Shown piece after piece: positions 45,255 through 57,747 of a stretch of DNA of 64,000 bases. The position numbers and the translations under genes are program-made. The DNA is from Anastrepha obliqua (Eukaryota > Arthropoda > Insecta > Diptera > Tephritidae). Within the stretch, counting starts at the first letter, position 1, and the number at the start of each line of letters is the position of its first letter. The DNA lies in NCBI RefSeq assembly GCF_027943255.1, contig NC_072896.1, positions 45,658,501-45,722,500 of the forward strand, read 5' to 3'. The notes beneath the pieces are model-generated. The model was given only the letters and a program-made list of their open reading frames with translations, made no database searches and was not told the DNA's origin.

Positions 45255-46574
45255 ATTTCGAACTTCTGAGGAATCACAGAATTAAATGGTTTTTTTGTTG
45301 TTTCTCGCCTTGACGTGATCGTCACTTGAACTCGTTTTATTGTTTACTTTGATTATATTATTTTTGTAAATATTGTTATACACATTTGTATATGTATTTT
45401 ATAAAATCACCAGCGCGTTCTGTCTAGCACAAACTGTTCGCCTTGAAGTGATGGCTTAAAATGACAAAATCGTATCGCAGAGCTAAGCTTTAAAAACCAG
45501 TTTGCTGTAAAGACAGAATCAAAGCAAAGGCAAAAGCTGTTCGAGCTGAAAAAGAACATAAACGAGAAAATGAGAGTGAGGTATGCGAGAGAACAGTAAA
45601 ATCACAATCCTCGTTGCTGTTACAGGTAAGAGATTAAAGAGAGGGGGTCACGATTTTAGTTCAATGCTCTGCATATCTCTCACTACAGAAGATACTTTTG
45701 TTTAATGCTAGGAGATTCTTAGGTTGTGACTTTTTGCTGCTTCTGAAAATACCCAACAGATGAGTGCTAAATCCACAGTATACATACATACATACATACA
45801 CACATATGCATAGCAGTAAAGTTGGCCTCTTAGGAAATGCACAGTGTGAGTTAAGTTCTGTTACCTGAGGTTGACGTCAGCAAACATGTTGTGGACATCG
45901 ATTAGTCGATTGGAAATTCTGATTTTTGCGTTTTCCCAAAAAGGTGGCGTGGGAATTTTTTGGTCTCCTTAATTATTTCCACATTATGCCTTTCCCTTTC
46001 TTTGGTGTTCAAAAAGGGCTTCAGACTTCTGTGATGAAACCATATGTGCGTATGTATGCATGTGTGTATGTATATATAGTATATGAAAATATGCAGATAC
46101 GATTATGCGCACAGATGCGTATGTAGTAAGTGCATATGAATGTATGGATTTTCCCATCATAATATGCTCATTATTTCCCAAGAATTGCTTATATTTAAAG
46201 GGAAGCTGGGTGCTGTTAATTGTGAAGAATGAAATTACCTAATTAATTACATGTAATTCTTAAAACAAACAGAGAAGTAATTAGTAGATAATTTTATTCA
46301 GTCAAAATAACACAAATTGAAGCAGACAAATGTATGTATTATACAGGGTGGAGAAAAAAGAATTGCAAATATAAAACCCTAGCGTACTAATGCTATTTTT
46401 TTGTATAAATTCCAGTTCCTAGTCGATTCGCCCAACATGTGCCTAACACAGATTTTTTCGGTAACTTTTTTTGTCACCAAGCGAAAGACTATGTTCAAAT
46501 TTTAAGATTTAATGCTAACCCAATTTAACATACAAAAATTCGAATTATGAATTACCAAACGCAGCACTCTGAAG
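45255..46574. other. Serpin 5' flank and gene-free DNA
   Basis: Contains CATACATACATACATA at about 45784-45800 and TATGTATG-type repeats at 46050-46090. No coding region is supported. A TACAGGGTGGAGAAAAAAG near 46345 resembles a stranded Tc1/mariner end. Confidence 0.45.
45392..45404 (-). promoter_or_regulatory. Candidate TATA box for the serpin
   Basis: Minus-strand TTTTATAAAATAC lies about 140 bases upstream of the start codon. The region between has no long open frame. Function is inferred from sequence only; AT-rich DNA makes such matches common. Confidence 0.3.
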
Positions 46575-46769
46575 TACGAGGGTGGTTCAATAAGTACCCG
46601 TGTTAGAAATGAAGACACCATTTTTTAAACATTTTTTTTTTATTTTTCAACATTGTCTCCTTTTAGAAAAATACACTTCTCCCAACGCTCTGGCCATTTT
46701 TTTAACCCCTTTAAAAAATAGGATTTGTAGAACTCTCCAATATACACCTCTGTCTTGGCTATGACTTCT

Positions 46770-47630
46770 GATGCTTTCCATTTCAATTCAACCGGGCTAT
46801 TCGGGTCATGTTCTTCGATTTCGATGTAACTCAAATAGGTTGCTCTCTGGTCAAAATAATGAGACACGTATTTTTTTGTTCGCCCGAAAAAAATTTTTTT
46901 CAAGAGTTATCGGCAATTTTGTTTTTCGGCTCAAACTCGATTTTTTTTAATTATATAAGAAAAAAATTTTTTTAAATGCCCATAACTTAGTCAAAAATGA
47001 ACCGATTTTAATAATTCTGGGTTCAAAATGATCGTAATTACTTACACAAGCGACTTCATGTAGAAACAATTGCAAAAAAGTAGTTGAAAAGTTTTTATTT
47101 AGAAAAAAAGAAAAAAAATTGAAATTTTTTCGAAATTCAATATTTCCAAAAGTGTATTTTTTTTTTTTTATAACTTTTTCCAAATCAAAAGGACATCTCA
47201 AACTTTAATAGAGCTGAATGCCTAGTAGCTAAAATGAGTTGTTTTTGAGTAATGAATTTTTGAGTAAAAAACCTGTCTCGCACTTTTTGTTTTTTGCAAA
47301 ATAAAAAATTTTCAACTACCTTTTTGCAACTGTTTCTACATGAAATCGCTTGTGTAAGTAATGACGATCATTTTGAATCCAAAATTATTAAAATCGGTTC
47401 ATTTTTGAGTAAGTTATGAGCATTTAAAAAAAATGTTTCTTATATTATTAAAAAAAAAATCGAGTTTGAGCCGAACAACAAAATTGCCGATAACTCTTGA
47501 AAAAATTTTTTTTCGGGCGAACAAAAAAATACGTGTCTCATTATTTTGACCAGAGAGCAACATATTGCAGTTACATCGAAATCGAAGAACATGACCCGAA
47601 TAGCCCGGTTGAATTGAAATGGAAAGCATC
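46770..47630. repeat. Fold-back: about 330-bp inverted arms, 200-bp spacer
   Basis: The left arm (46770-47102) and right arm (47303-47630) are near-identical inverted copies, starting with GATGCTTTCCATTTCAATTC and containing GGGTCATGTTCTTCGATTTC, CAAGAGTTATCGGCAATTTT and CATGTAGAAACA. A peptide frame (FGRTKKYVSHYFDQRATY) therefore appears on both strands. The spacer is A/T homopolymer-rich. TTCT occurs just outside both arms, a possible target duplication. Confidence 0.9.
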
Positions 47631-48130
47631 TTCTTCGATTGAACTAAGTTTTTTTTCCGCGAGCTATTTTTTCATGTTACGGAACAAGAAAAAGTCGCAG
47701 AGAGCTAGAGTGAATAGGGGGGCGCGGCAGCAATTCCTAATGCCGTAATTTTTTGTTTTAGTGTCCACATCATACGCGTCGTCCACTGCGCCGTGTGGTA
47801 TGGCCACTAAAACGATCCCTCCTCCCCTTCTGGAGAGACACCCTTCCCGGGACTGGTTTGTATATTACTTCGGGAGGGCCCAGAACGGCATCCATAAACG
47901 GACAATTCTATTCACCCACGTCTGGGTCCACCATATTTGTAGCTAGCTTTAATGCTATAGGCTCGTCTTCTTGTGTCTCTATCTGTGCGGCTTCGCTTTG
48001 TTGCACTGTGTCGAAGTCAATCTGTTTTTTTTCTTAGTACGTTCTCGATGTATTTCTTTACCGCGTTTCAGCTGTCCTCGCGTTCGAGCATTTTGCTGAT
48101 TATGTTACTTGGCGCGATGTCGCCAATCTG
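47631..48130 (-). mobile_element. Probable R1/LOA-type ORF2 C-terminus, inside the mariner
   Basis: From about 48130 leftwards the minus strand gives REQIGDIAPSNIISKMLERED, then NAVKKYIENVLRKK, with FDTVQQSEAAQIETQEDEP and IALKLATNMVDPDVGE in a neighbouring frame. LTPxNIVxxMLxSExxWNAVxxYxExVL is, from memory, the usual C-terminal end of R1/LOA-type ORF2, followed by an acidic tail. The rest (47631-47950) is unidentified. Confidence 0.45.
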
Positions 48131-49075
48131 CTCCCTCAGAGCATTTCCGCGAGCCATTCATGCAGTTTGGCGGCGACAGCTTCGGATGAATATGCTAGTG
48201 CGTTATCGTTGTGAATTAGCACCTTCTTTTTCGCCACATGCGGCCATGTCTTCTTCAATTTTTTGTGAAAGGGGTCTAATAACTCACTCCAGTATTGTCC
48301 AGTGATCGTTCTTCCTTTTTATAAAAAATCCATGAGGATGACGCCGTTCGTATCCCAAAAAATTGTCGCCATGACTTTTCCAGCCGATGAGACTGTATTC
48401 GCCTTCTTTGGAGCAGATTCATCGGAAGATATCTATTGCTTTGATTGTTCCTTAGTTTCTTGTGTGTAATGATGAATCCAAGTTTCATAAACGGCGATAA
48501 CTCGAAGCAAAAGTTCCTTCGGATCTCGCTTGATTTGCCCAAAACTTCTTCGAAGTTAACAATCACATCCGCTTGCTGTCCACCGCGAGCAATCGGGCTG
48601 ACAATTTTTCCGTCGCCATCTTATCTTGTAAAATATTAATGGTCTTTCCGGTCGATCAGCGAGAATCATGTCGTGGACTTTTTGAATGGTTTGCTCGGTA
48701 ACCCCGTCTGTCGGGCGTCCTGGTAGCTCCTCATCAAAAACGGATTTTGCCCCACGTTTAAATTCGTTGATTCAATATCCAACTGTGGTCGTAGATGCGA
48801 AGCGTCCTCATAGACAGCATCCAACTTTGCTTTTATCTCCTCACATTTTTTCCCATCCGAAAACACAAAGCGAAGTACCGAACGATACTGCTCTTTTTCC
48901 ATCTTAGCGAACACATACCGCACTCTTATAGCTGCCAAATCCAAACTAACCTCTCAATCAGTCTGAAATTTGTTTTGCCGGCCTTTGATAGATCACAGCA
49001 CACGATGCCAATACCAACTTTCCTCAGGAACGCCTTCTGTCATCAAACACGGGCACTTATTGAACCGCCTCTGTA

Positions 49076-49634
49076 TGTTCAATGAGAAAAAAACATCATG
49101 AAAACGGGATGACAAAAAACGAAGTGGCATTAAAATCAAGTAGAGAATAAACAAAACAAGAATTTTTCTATAAAAATATGTTTTAATAATCAATTTCGCT
49201 GGAAAATTATACTCATCATGAAACCAAAACCCAAAACAAGATAGTGGGATGGAGTGGGACGGGTGAGGTCGCTGTTATCAACTTAGAATGCAGTTGCAAT
49301 TATCTTCCCCAAAAAGAAAAAAAGATTGCCCATTCTATTCATATTATAAAGAAAACATTATTGAAACACAACTGTGTGAATTCTGCGTTAAAATAAGAAG
49401 ACATAGCAAACGACAACTTGTCGCTTTGTTGAATTTAAATTCATGTGAATAAAAGTCTTGAATTATATATTGGTACGTCTACAATCTCTCTGTGCAAAGT
49501 TGAGGACGGAGGACCCAACACAAATAATTTCTCAAAATTTCAGTCAACTACAATAAGAATTTCTAAGTAGAAAATGAGCAAACAAATTTACGATAGGTAT
49601 TTCCATAACCTTGTCATGTGGTCTATTATTTATA
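49076..49634. other. No gene recognised
   Basis: AT-rich DNA without a supported gene. Confidence 0.4.
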
Positions 49635-50540
49635 TCCTTGCTCACTCCGCTCGGGAGCATAAGACCTCAACAAGACTCATCCATCGCAAACTGTTCTGGG
49701 CTGTTGTTTTTGGGCCATGTGATGCCGGCATCTGCTAGCTCGCGCAACATCGACCTTTTCCAAGCATTCTTTGGCCGACCGTGACCTCTACTCCTTTGCC
49801 GGTTCTAGTCCGGTATCATTCTCGCGATGCTATCTGGTGGTTTTCTAAACGTGTGCCCCTTTTTGCGTTTAATTTGCCATAGGATGGGCATCTCATTCGC
49901 TGACCACAGCGCGTCGTTGCTAATGGTGTTCGGCCAGAATATTCTACAGATCATGCGGAGGCATTTATTGACGAAAGATTGCAGTCTTTACATGATGATG
50001 TTGGAGACCAGCCATGTTTAATTACAGTACATCAATACAGACTTCACAATATGAGCTGAGTACTCGCAGTTCAGTGCGCCTAGAGATTTGCGAATTTGCC
50101 TTCACGGTATGCATTCGCCGGAACACCGCCCTTGTTTTTTTTTTGCTTCTAATTGACATCTTCACCTGCTCCACTATCTGTCATGCTAGTGCTGCCGATA
50201 TAGCAGGAGCTTTCGACAAATTCCACCGGGCCACCGTCAACCAATATTACCATAAAGCAAGGCATATTTTGGTTCACTAGCGTAGCCTCCGTCTTGCCTA
50301 AGTGACTAGTCTGCCCGCCTTCGCTTGCATGTCAGTGAGTTTACGAGAGAGGAGGCGGATGCCATCGACGAAGTCCAGGTCCTCAAGATGCCTGGTGAAA
50401 CTCCTTACGTGCAGGGTCAATTGACTCATAACGTCGTCTAGGACGATGGCGGCAGGGGACAACCTTGCCTTATGCCTGCGTTGGTGGTGAACTTATTCCC
50501 TCTCTATACTATCCCCTCCTTAAATACTTTCCATTCTTCT
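49635..50540 (-). mobile_element. RTE-type non-LTR retrotransposon RT relic
   Basis: Minus-strand frames give AIVLDDVMSQLTLHVRSFTRHLEDLDF at 50350-50450, then DGIRLLSRKLTDMQAKAGRLV (the catalytic ADD of LEDLDFADDI reads VDG), a rearranged central part, and GRPKNAWKRSMLRELADAGI with TWPKNNSPEQFAMD near 49700. This is the RTE/BovB-type RT palm, linker and C-terminus. It is related to the plus-strand relic at 33980-34545. Confidence 0.75.
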
Positions 50541-50558
50541 TTTAAAACCCTGTATATA

Positions 50559-51789
50559 TACAGGGTGAATGATGTGAAGTGTTACCTATTCAAAACACCA
50601 TAACTTTTTTGTGTGAAATTAGTTTTTATTGATTTCCAAGACAAACTTGTTCAAAAATGATTACAATTCATTTCATATTCACTTTAGCTCGATATGACCA
50701 CCTTTTGCCTGGACTATAGCGCATCCATACTGGCATATTTTTTAGTCCTCACCTTGCTCTCCAAAATGGACTAGATGGAATAGTCCATCGGATTTGCGTC
50801 TGGCGAATTCGAAAGCCATTGTGTAGACGAAATGAAGTGTGGAATATGATTTTTTAACCATTCTTGGTTCACACGAGCTTTATGAGACGGTGCCGAGTCC
50901 TGTTGGAACGTCCATGGTCTACGACCGAAATGCTTGCGTGTCCACAGCTCTAAAGCAGCTTCTAAAACATTTTCCCGATAATAAGTCACATTCACTTTGA
51001 CACCAGGCTCGATAAAAACAATTGGAGAGCGTCAATCAGCGGTCACTGCGGCCCAAACCATTACTTCCGATGGGAAATTGCTTCGAGTGGCCATACGTAG
51101 GCTCAAATTCTCGTATGAGCGTTCGGTCTAGTAAACACGATCGCTTTGAGCGTTTATGAACTGCTCAATTGGGAAATTTTTTTCATCAGAAAACACAATT
51201 TTAGGAAATTCGCCAAGTTCGTGCAAGCGCAACAACTCCTTTGCTCTTTCGCACCGAACTTTTTTTTTGCTGGGGTGAAAGATCGTGTGCTTTTTGAAAC
51301 TTGTAAGCCTTGACCTTGAGCTCATTTTTCAATATGCGTCAAATGGTGTCTTGCAATATTTTCAGTTCTTTGGCCATTTTTCGTCCACTTCGACGTGGAT
51401 TTTGTTCAAGTCGAGCCTTCACTTTCCGAACCATTTCTGGCGTTGTTGCGGTTTTTTTTGGTCCACCCCCATAGCGTTTTGCAATGCTACCTGTATCATT
51501 GTAACATTTTATAATGCGATACACAAACATTTTATTCACTTCGAGGTGACTGAGCTCACGAACAATGGCTGGTTGTGATTTTCCAGCCAAATATAACTCA
51601 ATCACACTATTACGTTTGAATTCCATCACAGAAAAAAAAAATTCAACAAAACTGAGACGCAAATGCTTTTGATGGCTTATAAACAATATATTGAACTGTC
51701 ATTAGAACAATTTTGACGTTGATGTCAGGAGTTGTTTTACAGATACAAGCAGTGTGAAGTTGATAACACTTCATATCGTTCACCCTGTA
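50559..51789 (-). mobile_element. maT-type (DD37D) mariner, near-complete
   Basis: A 1231-bp unit with TA-flanked ends: CAGGGTGAATGATGTGAAGT and its inverted copy, about 26 of 29 bases matching. On the minus strand: MEFKRNSVIELYLAGKSQ (start), EVNKMFVYRIIKCYNDTGSI, GGGPKKTATTPEMV, RRSGRKMAKELKI, then FSDEKNFPIEQFINAQSDRV (first Asp), VMVWAAVT-like, WTFQQDSAPSHKARVN (second Asp) and WLSNSPDANPMDYSI (third Asp). Thirty-seven residues separate the last two, the DD37D spacing. There are a few frameshifts, so it is probably dead, but all catalytic residues remain. Confidence 0.9.
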
Positions 51790-52339
51790 TATGTATTTAA
51801 TTATTGTGAAAATGATAGGTCTTATTTCCAAAAACAGAAATTGTGTTTAAGAAATGTTCAGATTTTTAGTCTTAGAGATATCGACCCGTAGTTATAGGCG
51901 TAAGTTAAGACGTCTATTCATTAAAACCAAGGCGGGTTCTATATTTTAGTCAATAAAAAATATACTAAATTCAGCTGAAATGAGGCTGGACGGATTGAAA
52001 GAAAAAATTCACAAAGCGCTGGGAAGAAATATTTTCATTTTAATAAGTTCACTCCCTGACAGCCGATTTTTCTTATATATGTTACAAGGTGGCGCAAAAT
52101 TAATCACCCTATTGGTAGATTTTATAATTTTTGCAAATGGCGTCGTTCGCCAATCATATTGGATACTTGTGAACTAGAGAGCTGCACTATGAAAACATAT
52201 AACTAACGGAGCGCGTAAAGGTCAAAATGAAGATTTCCATCGCTCAAAATAATTACTTTTATTTAGCAAAAAAGTTATTCAAAAACAAAATTTGATAATT
52301 AATTTTAAGTCACTTTGTACGTATTTAGATATGTAAAGA
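51790..52339. other. No gene recognised
   Basis: AT-rich DNA without a supported gene. Confidence 0.4.
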
Positions 52340-52480
52340 TTTATGCGTAATTGCCATTCTGTAGGTCTCGGGTTCGAAGCCTACCGAGGATATGAAACAC
52401 CAAATCATAGAAGGGGCGTTTGCTATGGCAAGCCTTTTGGTGTGTTTCCGCCAGTAAAAAAGCTTCTCATAAAACTAAAG
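52340..52480 (+). mobile_element. tRNA-derived SINE, second copy
   Basis: Box B-like GGGTTCGAAGCC at about 52369-52380 is followed by AACACCAAATCA, CTATGGCAAG, TTTGGTGTGTTTCCGCC and AAGCTTCTCATAAAAC, parallel to the body of the SINE at 26480-26700. Box A is not recognisable. Confidence 0.6.
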
Positions 52481-52559
52481 GGTGAGTTTTTACGAGCTAT
52501 AGGAAAGTATTTCAAAAAAACACACGTAAAATTCAGCAAAATGCATGAAATTTTTATTT

Positions 52560-53640
52560 AAATAGATAGTAAAGTCGATATAATTTAATGTTTGAAGATT
52601 ATTTCATGCAAATGTTGACCGCGACTGCGCTTCAAATGGTCCATCCGCTTAGTCCAATTTTTGCATACTCTTTCCAATGTTTCGGCCGGTATCTCACATA
52701 TAAATGCTTTAATGTTGTCTTCCAATGCGTTAATTGAGGCAGGCTTGTTTGAATAGACATGAGCTTTAACATAGCCCCACAAAAAATAATCTAAAGGCGT
52801 TATATCGCATGATCTGGGTGGCCAATTGACAGGTCCCGAACGTGAAATAAAATGTTCACCGAACTCGCCTCTCAACAAGTCCATTGTTACGCGTGTTGTG
52901 TGACATGTGGCACCGTCTTGCTGAAACCACATGTCATGCAAGTCAAGCTCTTGCATTTTGGCAAAAACAAGTTGGATATCAGTTCACGGTAGCGCTCACC
53001 ATTCACAGTTACCTTACGATTCGCAGCATCTTTGAAGAAGTACGGTCCAATGATACCTCCAGCCCATAAACCGCACCAAACTGTGACCTTTTCTGGATGC
53101 ATTGGAAACCTAGCAATTCTTCTGGCGGATCTTCACTCCAAAATCGACAATTCTGCTTATTTACGTACCCATTGATCCAAAAATGAGCTTCGTCGCTGAA
53201 CACAATTTTTCGATAAAAAAGTGGACCTTCGGCCAACTTTCCAAGAGCCCATTCACCAAAAATTGTGCGTTGCGGTAGGTCGTTCGGCTTCAATTCTTGG
53301 ACCAGCTGTATTTTGAGTAACAGAGGCCCAATTGCTCCGAACGGCGACGAATCGGAATCGATAATGGATGGTCATCATTAACACTGGCCGATACACCTGC
53401 GATATTTTCTTCAGTTCGCACTCTACGTAAGCGTGTTGGTGGTTTGATATCCAGTAATGTAAATATGGTTCTAAATTTAGTCACAATAGCTCAAATAGCC
53501 GCTTCAGTGGGTCGATTAAACTGACCATAAAATGGAAGAAGCGCGCGATAAACTTTGTACGCATTTTTATAATAAAATTCAATGATTTGCAAGCGTTGTT
53601 CGTTTGTAAGACGATTCATGGTTAAATTATAGACCAAACT
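52560..53640 (-). mobile_element. DD41D mariner, full-length but frameshifted
   Basis: Unlike the other DD41D copies it still carries the N-terminal half: MNRLTNEQRLQIIEFYYKNA, YRALLPFYGQFNRPTEAAI, an HTH-like RVRTEENIAGVSASVNDD, IPIRRRSEQLGL, then VFSDEAHFWINGYVNKQNCR (first Asp), VTVWCGLWAGGIIGPYFF, FQQDGATCHTTRVTMDLL (second Asp) and WPPRSCDITPLDYFLWGYVK (third Asp; spacing 41), ending RGQHLHEIIFKH. At least four frame changes. Terminal repeats are not clear. Confidence 0.85.
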
Positions 53641-54425
53641 GAAGATGTTTGACAGTGAAACAAAACACGAAACGTGGGTCAGCTGTTTAAACCAACTGTT
53701 TAAAAAGATAATAGCTAAAGAATCACACATTATTTGCCATGTAGAGTTGGCAATGAATTGTGGGTCACTCAATTTGTAGATCAGCATCAAGATGCAACCC
53801 ACAAATTCAAGAAGATGGAGCTGCAAAAAAAATATCAAAAAAAGTAAGTAAAACCAAATATTTGTGTGAATTCATTTATAGTATCGAAAGTATCCTGTTA
53901 CTACTGGTTTCGTTAATATTAAAGACAAATAATATGCATTTTTAGAAGGGTCAAAGTTTTTTTTTGTTGGATACTTCAGAAAACGTGTTGCCATCTCCTT
54001 TAAAAATTCAAATTTTGTTCAATTTACTGTAAATGTCACTTTAGAAAGCACATAGAAGAAGGAATGGCCAATAACCAGAACGCTGTGCTTAGGTAGAAAC
54101 CCCTTGGAAAACAATGCGGAATGAGCAGTCGCATTCTTTCGTTGAAGGCTTATTACTTGCACAATTCAGTTTGTGTGAATCAACTTCACGCCTCTTCTGT
54201 ATAATTTCTTAAGAATTCGTTGTTCTACTAAACAACGAAAACTCTATTGTGAACGAAGGCTATAGATGTTCTAATTTGTTTATAGAAGCGAGAAGAATTA
54301 CATTCGAAAGAGAAACTTTCAGATGGGTTTGCCAATTTGTTGATTTCAAAAGCGCCGTAAGAAAAAAGAGGCATATTTCCCTGCAAAAAGCAATTTTTTT
54401 TTCTAATATGCTTAATTGGTCTCCA
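53641..54425. other. No gene recognised
   Basis: AT-rich DNA without a supported gene. Confidence 0.4.
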
Positions 54426-54640
54426 AAATGAGAAAGCTTTTAATTCTTTGTTGTTGAACAAGACCATACAACACAGAACGATTTATCTTTTGCCTCAAAA
54501 TAGGCCTCAGTCTCAGCGATAACCTGTTCATTGAAGCGAAATTTTTTACTGGCGAGCATTTTTTTAGGTCTGCGAACAGCCAATAATCACTGGGAGCCAA
54601 ATCTGGCGACTACAGTGGAGCAATTCGTAGTTCAATTCAT
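54426..54640 (-). mobile_element. mariner transposase C-terminal fragment
   Basis: SPDLAPSDYWLFADLKK (third catalytic Asp) is followed by FRFNEQVIAETEAYFEAKD in the next frame and a decayed end. Nothing upstream of the third Asp remains. Confidence 0.7.
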
Positions 54641-54779
54641 GAAGTTTTGCCATTGTTCGGAATCAAATCCGAACTTGTAACCGGAACTCTAGGCATTTGT
54701 CCGAATATACACTGCTAAGTGCAGGGTAAATATCTTAGTTTGGAGAATAGTCAATTAATTACCATCACCAAAAGGCTTA

Positions 54780-54895
54780 TAAGACTATAAGGAACTGCAC
54801 AACATGCGGAATAAGACAGAGTGTAGACTCTGTCTGGAGGATGATGAAACCACAGAGCATATCTTGTGCCTTGACGCTACTACTACTCTATAGCT
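54780..54895 (+). mobile_element. LOA/I-type zinc-knuckle fragment
   Basis: MRNKTECRLCLEDDETTEHILCL has the C-x2-C-x8-H-x4-C pattern of the C-terminal knuckle of RNase H-bearing non-LTR elements. Only this piece is present. Confidence 0.55.
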
Positions 54896-54960
54896 GCTAT
54901 TAAAGCAGTGTTCGTTTTTGTTTTGTTAGATGCATTTCTTATGCGTTTACACTGAAAATA

Positions 54961-56208
54961 TAGGTTGTCAAAGAAGTCTTGCGGTATTTCCGCAAGCTTG
55001 TCTTTGCAAGCGCGTAGTTCTAGTTGTATTGGTCGCATCGGTTCACGCTAGAGCTTTTTGGAAAGCTCTTTTCACGTGCTAACACGTGTTTGATTAATTG
55101 TTGTTAGCTTTTAGTCGTTCGTGAGTGATAGCGTCGCAAACATGGAGCAAAATAAAGAGAAAATACGGCATATTTTACAGTACTACTACGATAAAGGCAA
55201 AAATGCATCTCATGCTGCCAATAAAATTTGTGCAGTTTATGGACCCGATACAGTTTCCATTTCCACCGCACAACGATGGTTTCAACGTTTTCGTTCTGGT
55301 GCAGAGGTGATCGAAGATGCGCCACGGTCCGGAAGGCCTGTCGTCGAAAATTGCGATAAAATTGATCGAAAGAGACCGGCATAGTAGCAGCCGTAGCATC
55401 GCCCAAGAGCTGGGCATGAGTCATCAAACCGTTATAAACCATTTGAAGAAGCTTGGATTCAAAAAGAAGCTCGATGTATGGGTGACACACGACTTAACGC
55501 AAAAAAACATTTTTTCCCGTATGGATGTATGCGAATCGTTTCTGAATCGCAACAAAATCGACCCGTTTTTGAAGCAGATGGTGACTGGCGATGAAAAGTG
55601 GGTCACTTACGACAACGTGAAGCGCAAACGGTCGTGGTCGAAAAGCGGTGAAGCTGCTTAGACGGTGGCCAAGCCTGGATTGACGGCCAGGAAAGTTCTT
55701 CTGTGTGTTTGGTGGGATTGGCAGGGAATCATCCACTATGAGCTGCTCCCCTATGGCCAACGCTCAATACTGCCAACAACTGGACCGCATGAATGCAGCA
55801 CTCATGCAGAAGAGGCCATGTTTGATCAACAGAGGCCGAATTGTCTTCCATCAGGACAACGCCAGGCCACACACATCTTTGGTGACGCGCCAGAAGCTCC
55901 GGGAGCTCGGATGGGAGGTTCTTTTGCATCCACCGTATAGTCCGGATCTCGCACCAAGTGATTACTACCTATTTCTGTCCATGGCGAACGAGCTTGGTAG
56001 TCGGAAGTTGTCCACAAGAGAGTCCTGTGAAAATTGGCTCTCCGAGTTTTTTGACAATAGGGAAGCGAGCTTCTATAAGAGGGGCATTATGAAGTTGGCA
56101 TCTCGTTGGGAACTCGTCATCGAACAAAACGGCGCATATTTGACTTAACCAATTTTATGAACAATTGAAAATTCAATAAAAATACCACAAGACTTTTTTG
56201 ACAATTAT
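54961..56208 (+). mobile_element. mariner (DD34D), near-complete
   Basis: About 1.25 kb with inverted ends (GTTGTCAAAGAAGTCTTGCGGT and a diverged inverse) next to TA. Frames: MEQNKEKIRHILQYYYDKGK, WFQRFRSGAEVIEDAPRSGR, RSIAQELGMSHQTVINHLKK, MVTGDEKWVTYDNVKRKRSW (first Asp), LLCVWWDWQGIIHYELL, VFHQDNARPHTSLVTRQKLR (second Asp) and HPPYSPDLAPSDYYLF (third Asp, spacing 34), ending VIEQNGAYLT. Only about three frame changes and one stop, so it is relatively young. Confidence 0.9.
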
Positions 56209-57747
56209 ATAAGCGAAAAATTAGGTACTGTATCTTGTAAGTATGGTTGAAAAAAAAACTTAAAATTATTTACTGTTTTTTAAAGTTCCTAAATCCTCTA
56301 ACTTTTTATGTTAAAAAAAATCCATAAATGTATGATATCTGTCTTATTATGCATATAAGTCTCTAATTTGGAATATGGCGCCATATCATATTTTGCTTAG
56401 TTACTACAAAAAATTTGGCCGTCACTTTGAAGTTTGATTTCATAAAATTAAAATCTTATTTCGAAGATACTCAAAATAATTAAGTTACCCTACTGGGAAA
56501 TGTAAAAACGGAAATTCCGGGCTTTGACTAAAAAAAAAATTAAGCACCGAAATTAAAAAAAAAAGATTAAAAAAAATGTTTAATCGAACTAAAAACAAAA
56601 ACATTTTTCAAAAATACCAATTTTTTTTTAAATATCCCTAACACTCAGTACTTCGTAAGGTAATTACACCTGAGATCAATTGAGCTCCTCCTGAGTCTGT
56701 GATGTGTGTCTCTGATGTTTTCTTACAATTTGCGGTTTTATTGAAGCTTTTTCTTTACTGAAATATACTCGGAAGTTTACCATCACCTGTACCAGAGAGT
56801 GTGCCGGCGGCGTTATTATTTTAAGAAAAGGCAGGCAAGCGAATGAAAAATTCTCTCAAAGATAGCAAACAAAAACAAAATTATAAAAAATGATTAAATA
56901 AGACTAGTTCTGTTGGAGTCATCCCAAATAAAAATCAGTTAAAAGAAACTGAAATGAATGCTTTAACAAATTCGATGGGGTTACTCATCTTTCACCACTC
57001 AGTGTAAAATTAATAAATATTTCGTTATCATTTTTAATTAACAGACAATTCAACTGTTTTGTGTTGTTAATTTCTTAATATGTTTGGGGTATTTATATTC
57101 ACATCTTTGGAGAAGGAAATATTTATAAGATTTTACATACACACATAAATAAATTTGTATTGAATAGCAGAATGTTATTAATCCCAGCTTTCGGCTGCAT
57201 TGCATCAGCGATTGTGTTACTGGCGTCTGTACGTGGCTTTACCAAAATGTGTCAGTCAATGATAACGCAATATTTTGGAGAAATATAGGGAATCCCGATA
57301 ATAACGCACAATCTTGTTATTATTCTTACCATTGCATTCTGGTTATAATTTGTACTTGTTTACACAAATATGAAGAGTTGAGTCAAGAAGCCTCATTTGA
57401 GTAGATATCTGACTTTTTGGGTTAGCACTGGCTAAATATTCATTAGTCTCCTCCTCTTTGGTACTTTTTCCTGAAATTCCGGTCATGCTGATTGGTGTAA
57501 GACACTTAGAAAATGTGTTGCTTTTAAACGAAGTGAAGTGAATGAAGAACCAAAGTTTTTTTTTTTGATGCTCAATAACTAGGACTTGCAATTTATCAAA
57601 GAGTTATGCGTATTTGAATATTTTTTTTTTAATATTTATTCATAAAGTGCGGTATTTGAAGACAACTTGAGGGCAAAAAAACTAGCTTTTATTATGAACA
57701 AGATTTTATGAAAATTCACGAATTTTTTACACAACATGAACTTATTA
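56209..57747. other. No gene recognised
   Basis: AT-rich DNA with A-rich runs at about 56520-56640. No supported gene. Confidence 0.4.

Larger units (their letters stand above)
46575..49075 (-). mobile_element. mariner (SETMAR-like) split by fold-back and retroelement DNA
   Basis: Terminal inverted repeats are CGAGGGTGGTTCAATAAGTA-CCCGTGTT at left and its inverted copy (AACACGGGCACTTATTGAAC) at right, TA at both ends. From 48903 leftwards: MEKEQYRSVLRFVFSDGKK, EEIKAKLDAVYEDAS, ELSPFMKLGFIITHKKLR (shifted), VMATIFWDTNGVIF-like, HNDNA-like and AAKLHEWLAE. The rest of the catalytic part is lost. At 46575-46770 the C-terminus remains (EVIAKTEVYIGEFYKSYF, ERWEKCIFLKGDNVEK). Between them lie the fold-back (46770-47630) and other DNA (47631-48130). 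Confidence 0.8.

Noticed and set aside
46640..46903. Conserved protein from both arms of the fold-back (FGRTKKYVSHYFDQ frame)
   Set aside because: It appears twice only because the arms are inverted copies; no start context or family match was found.
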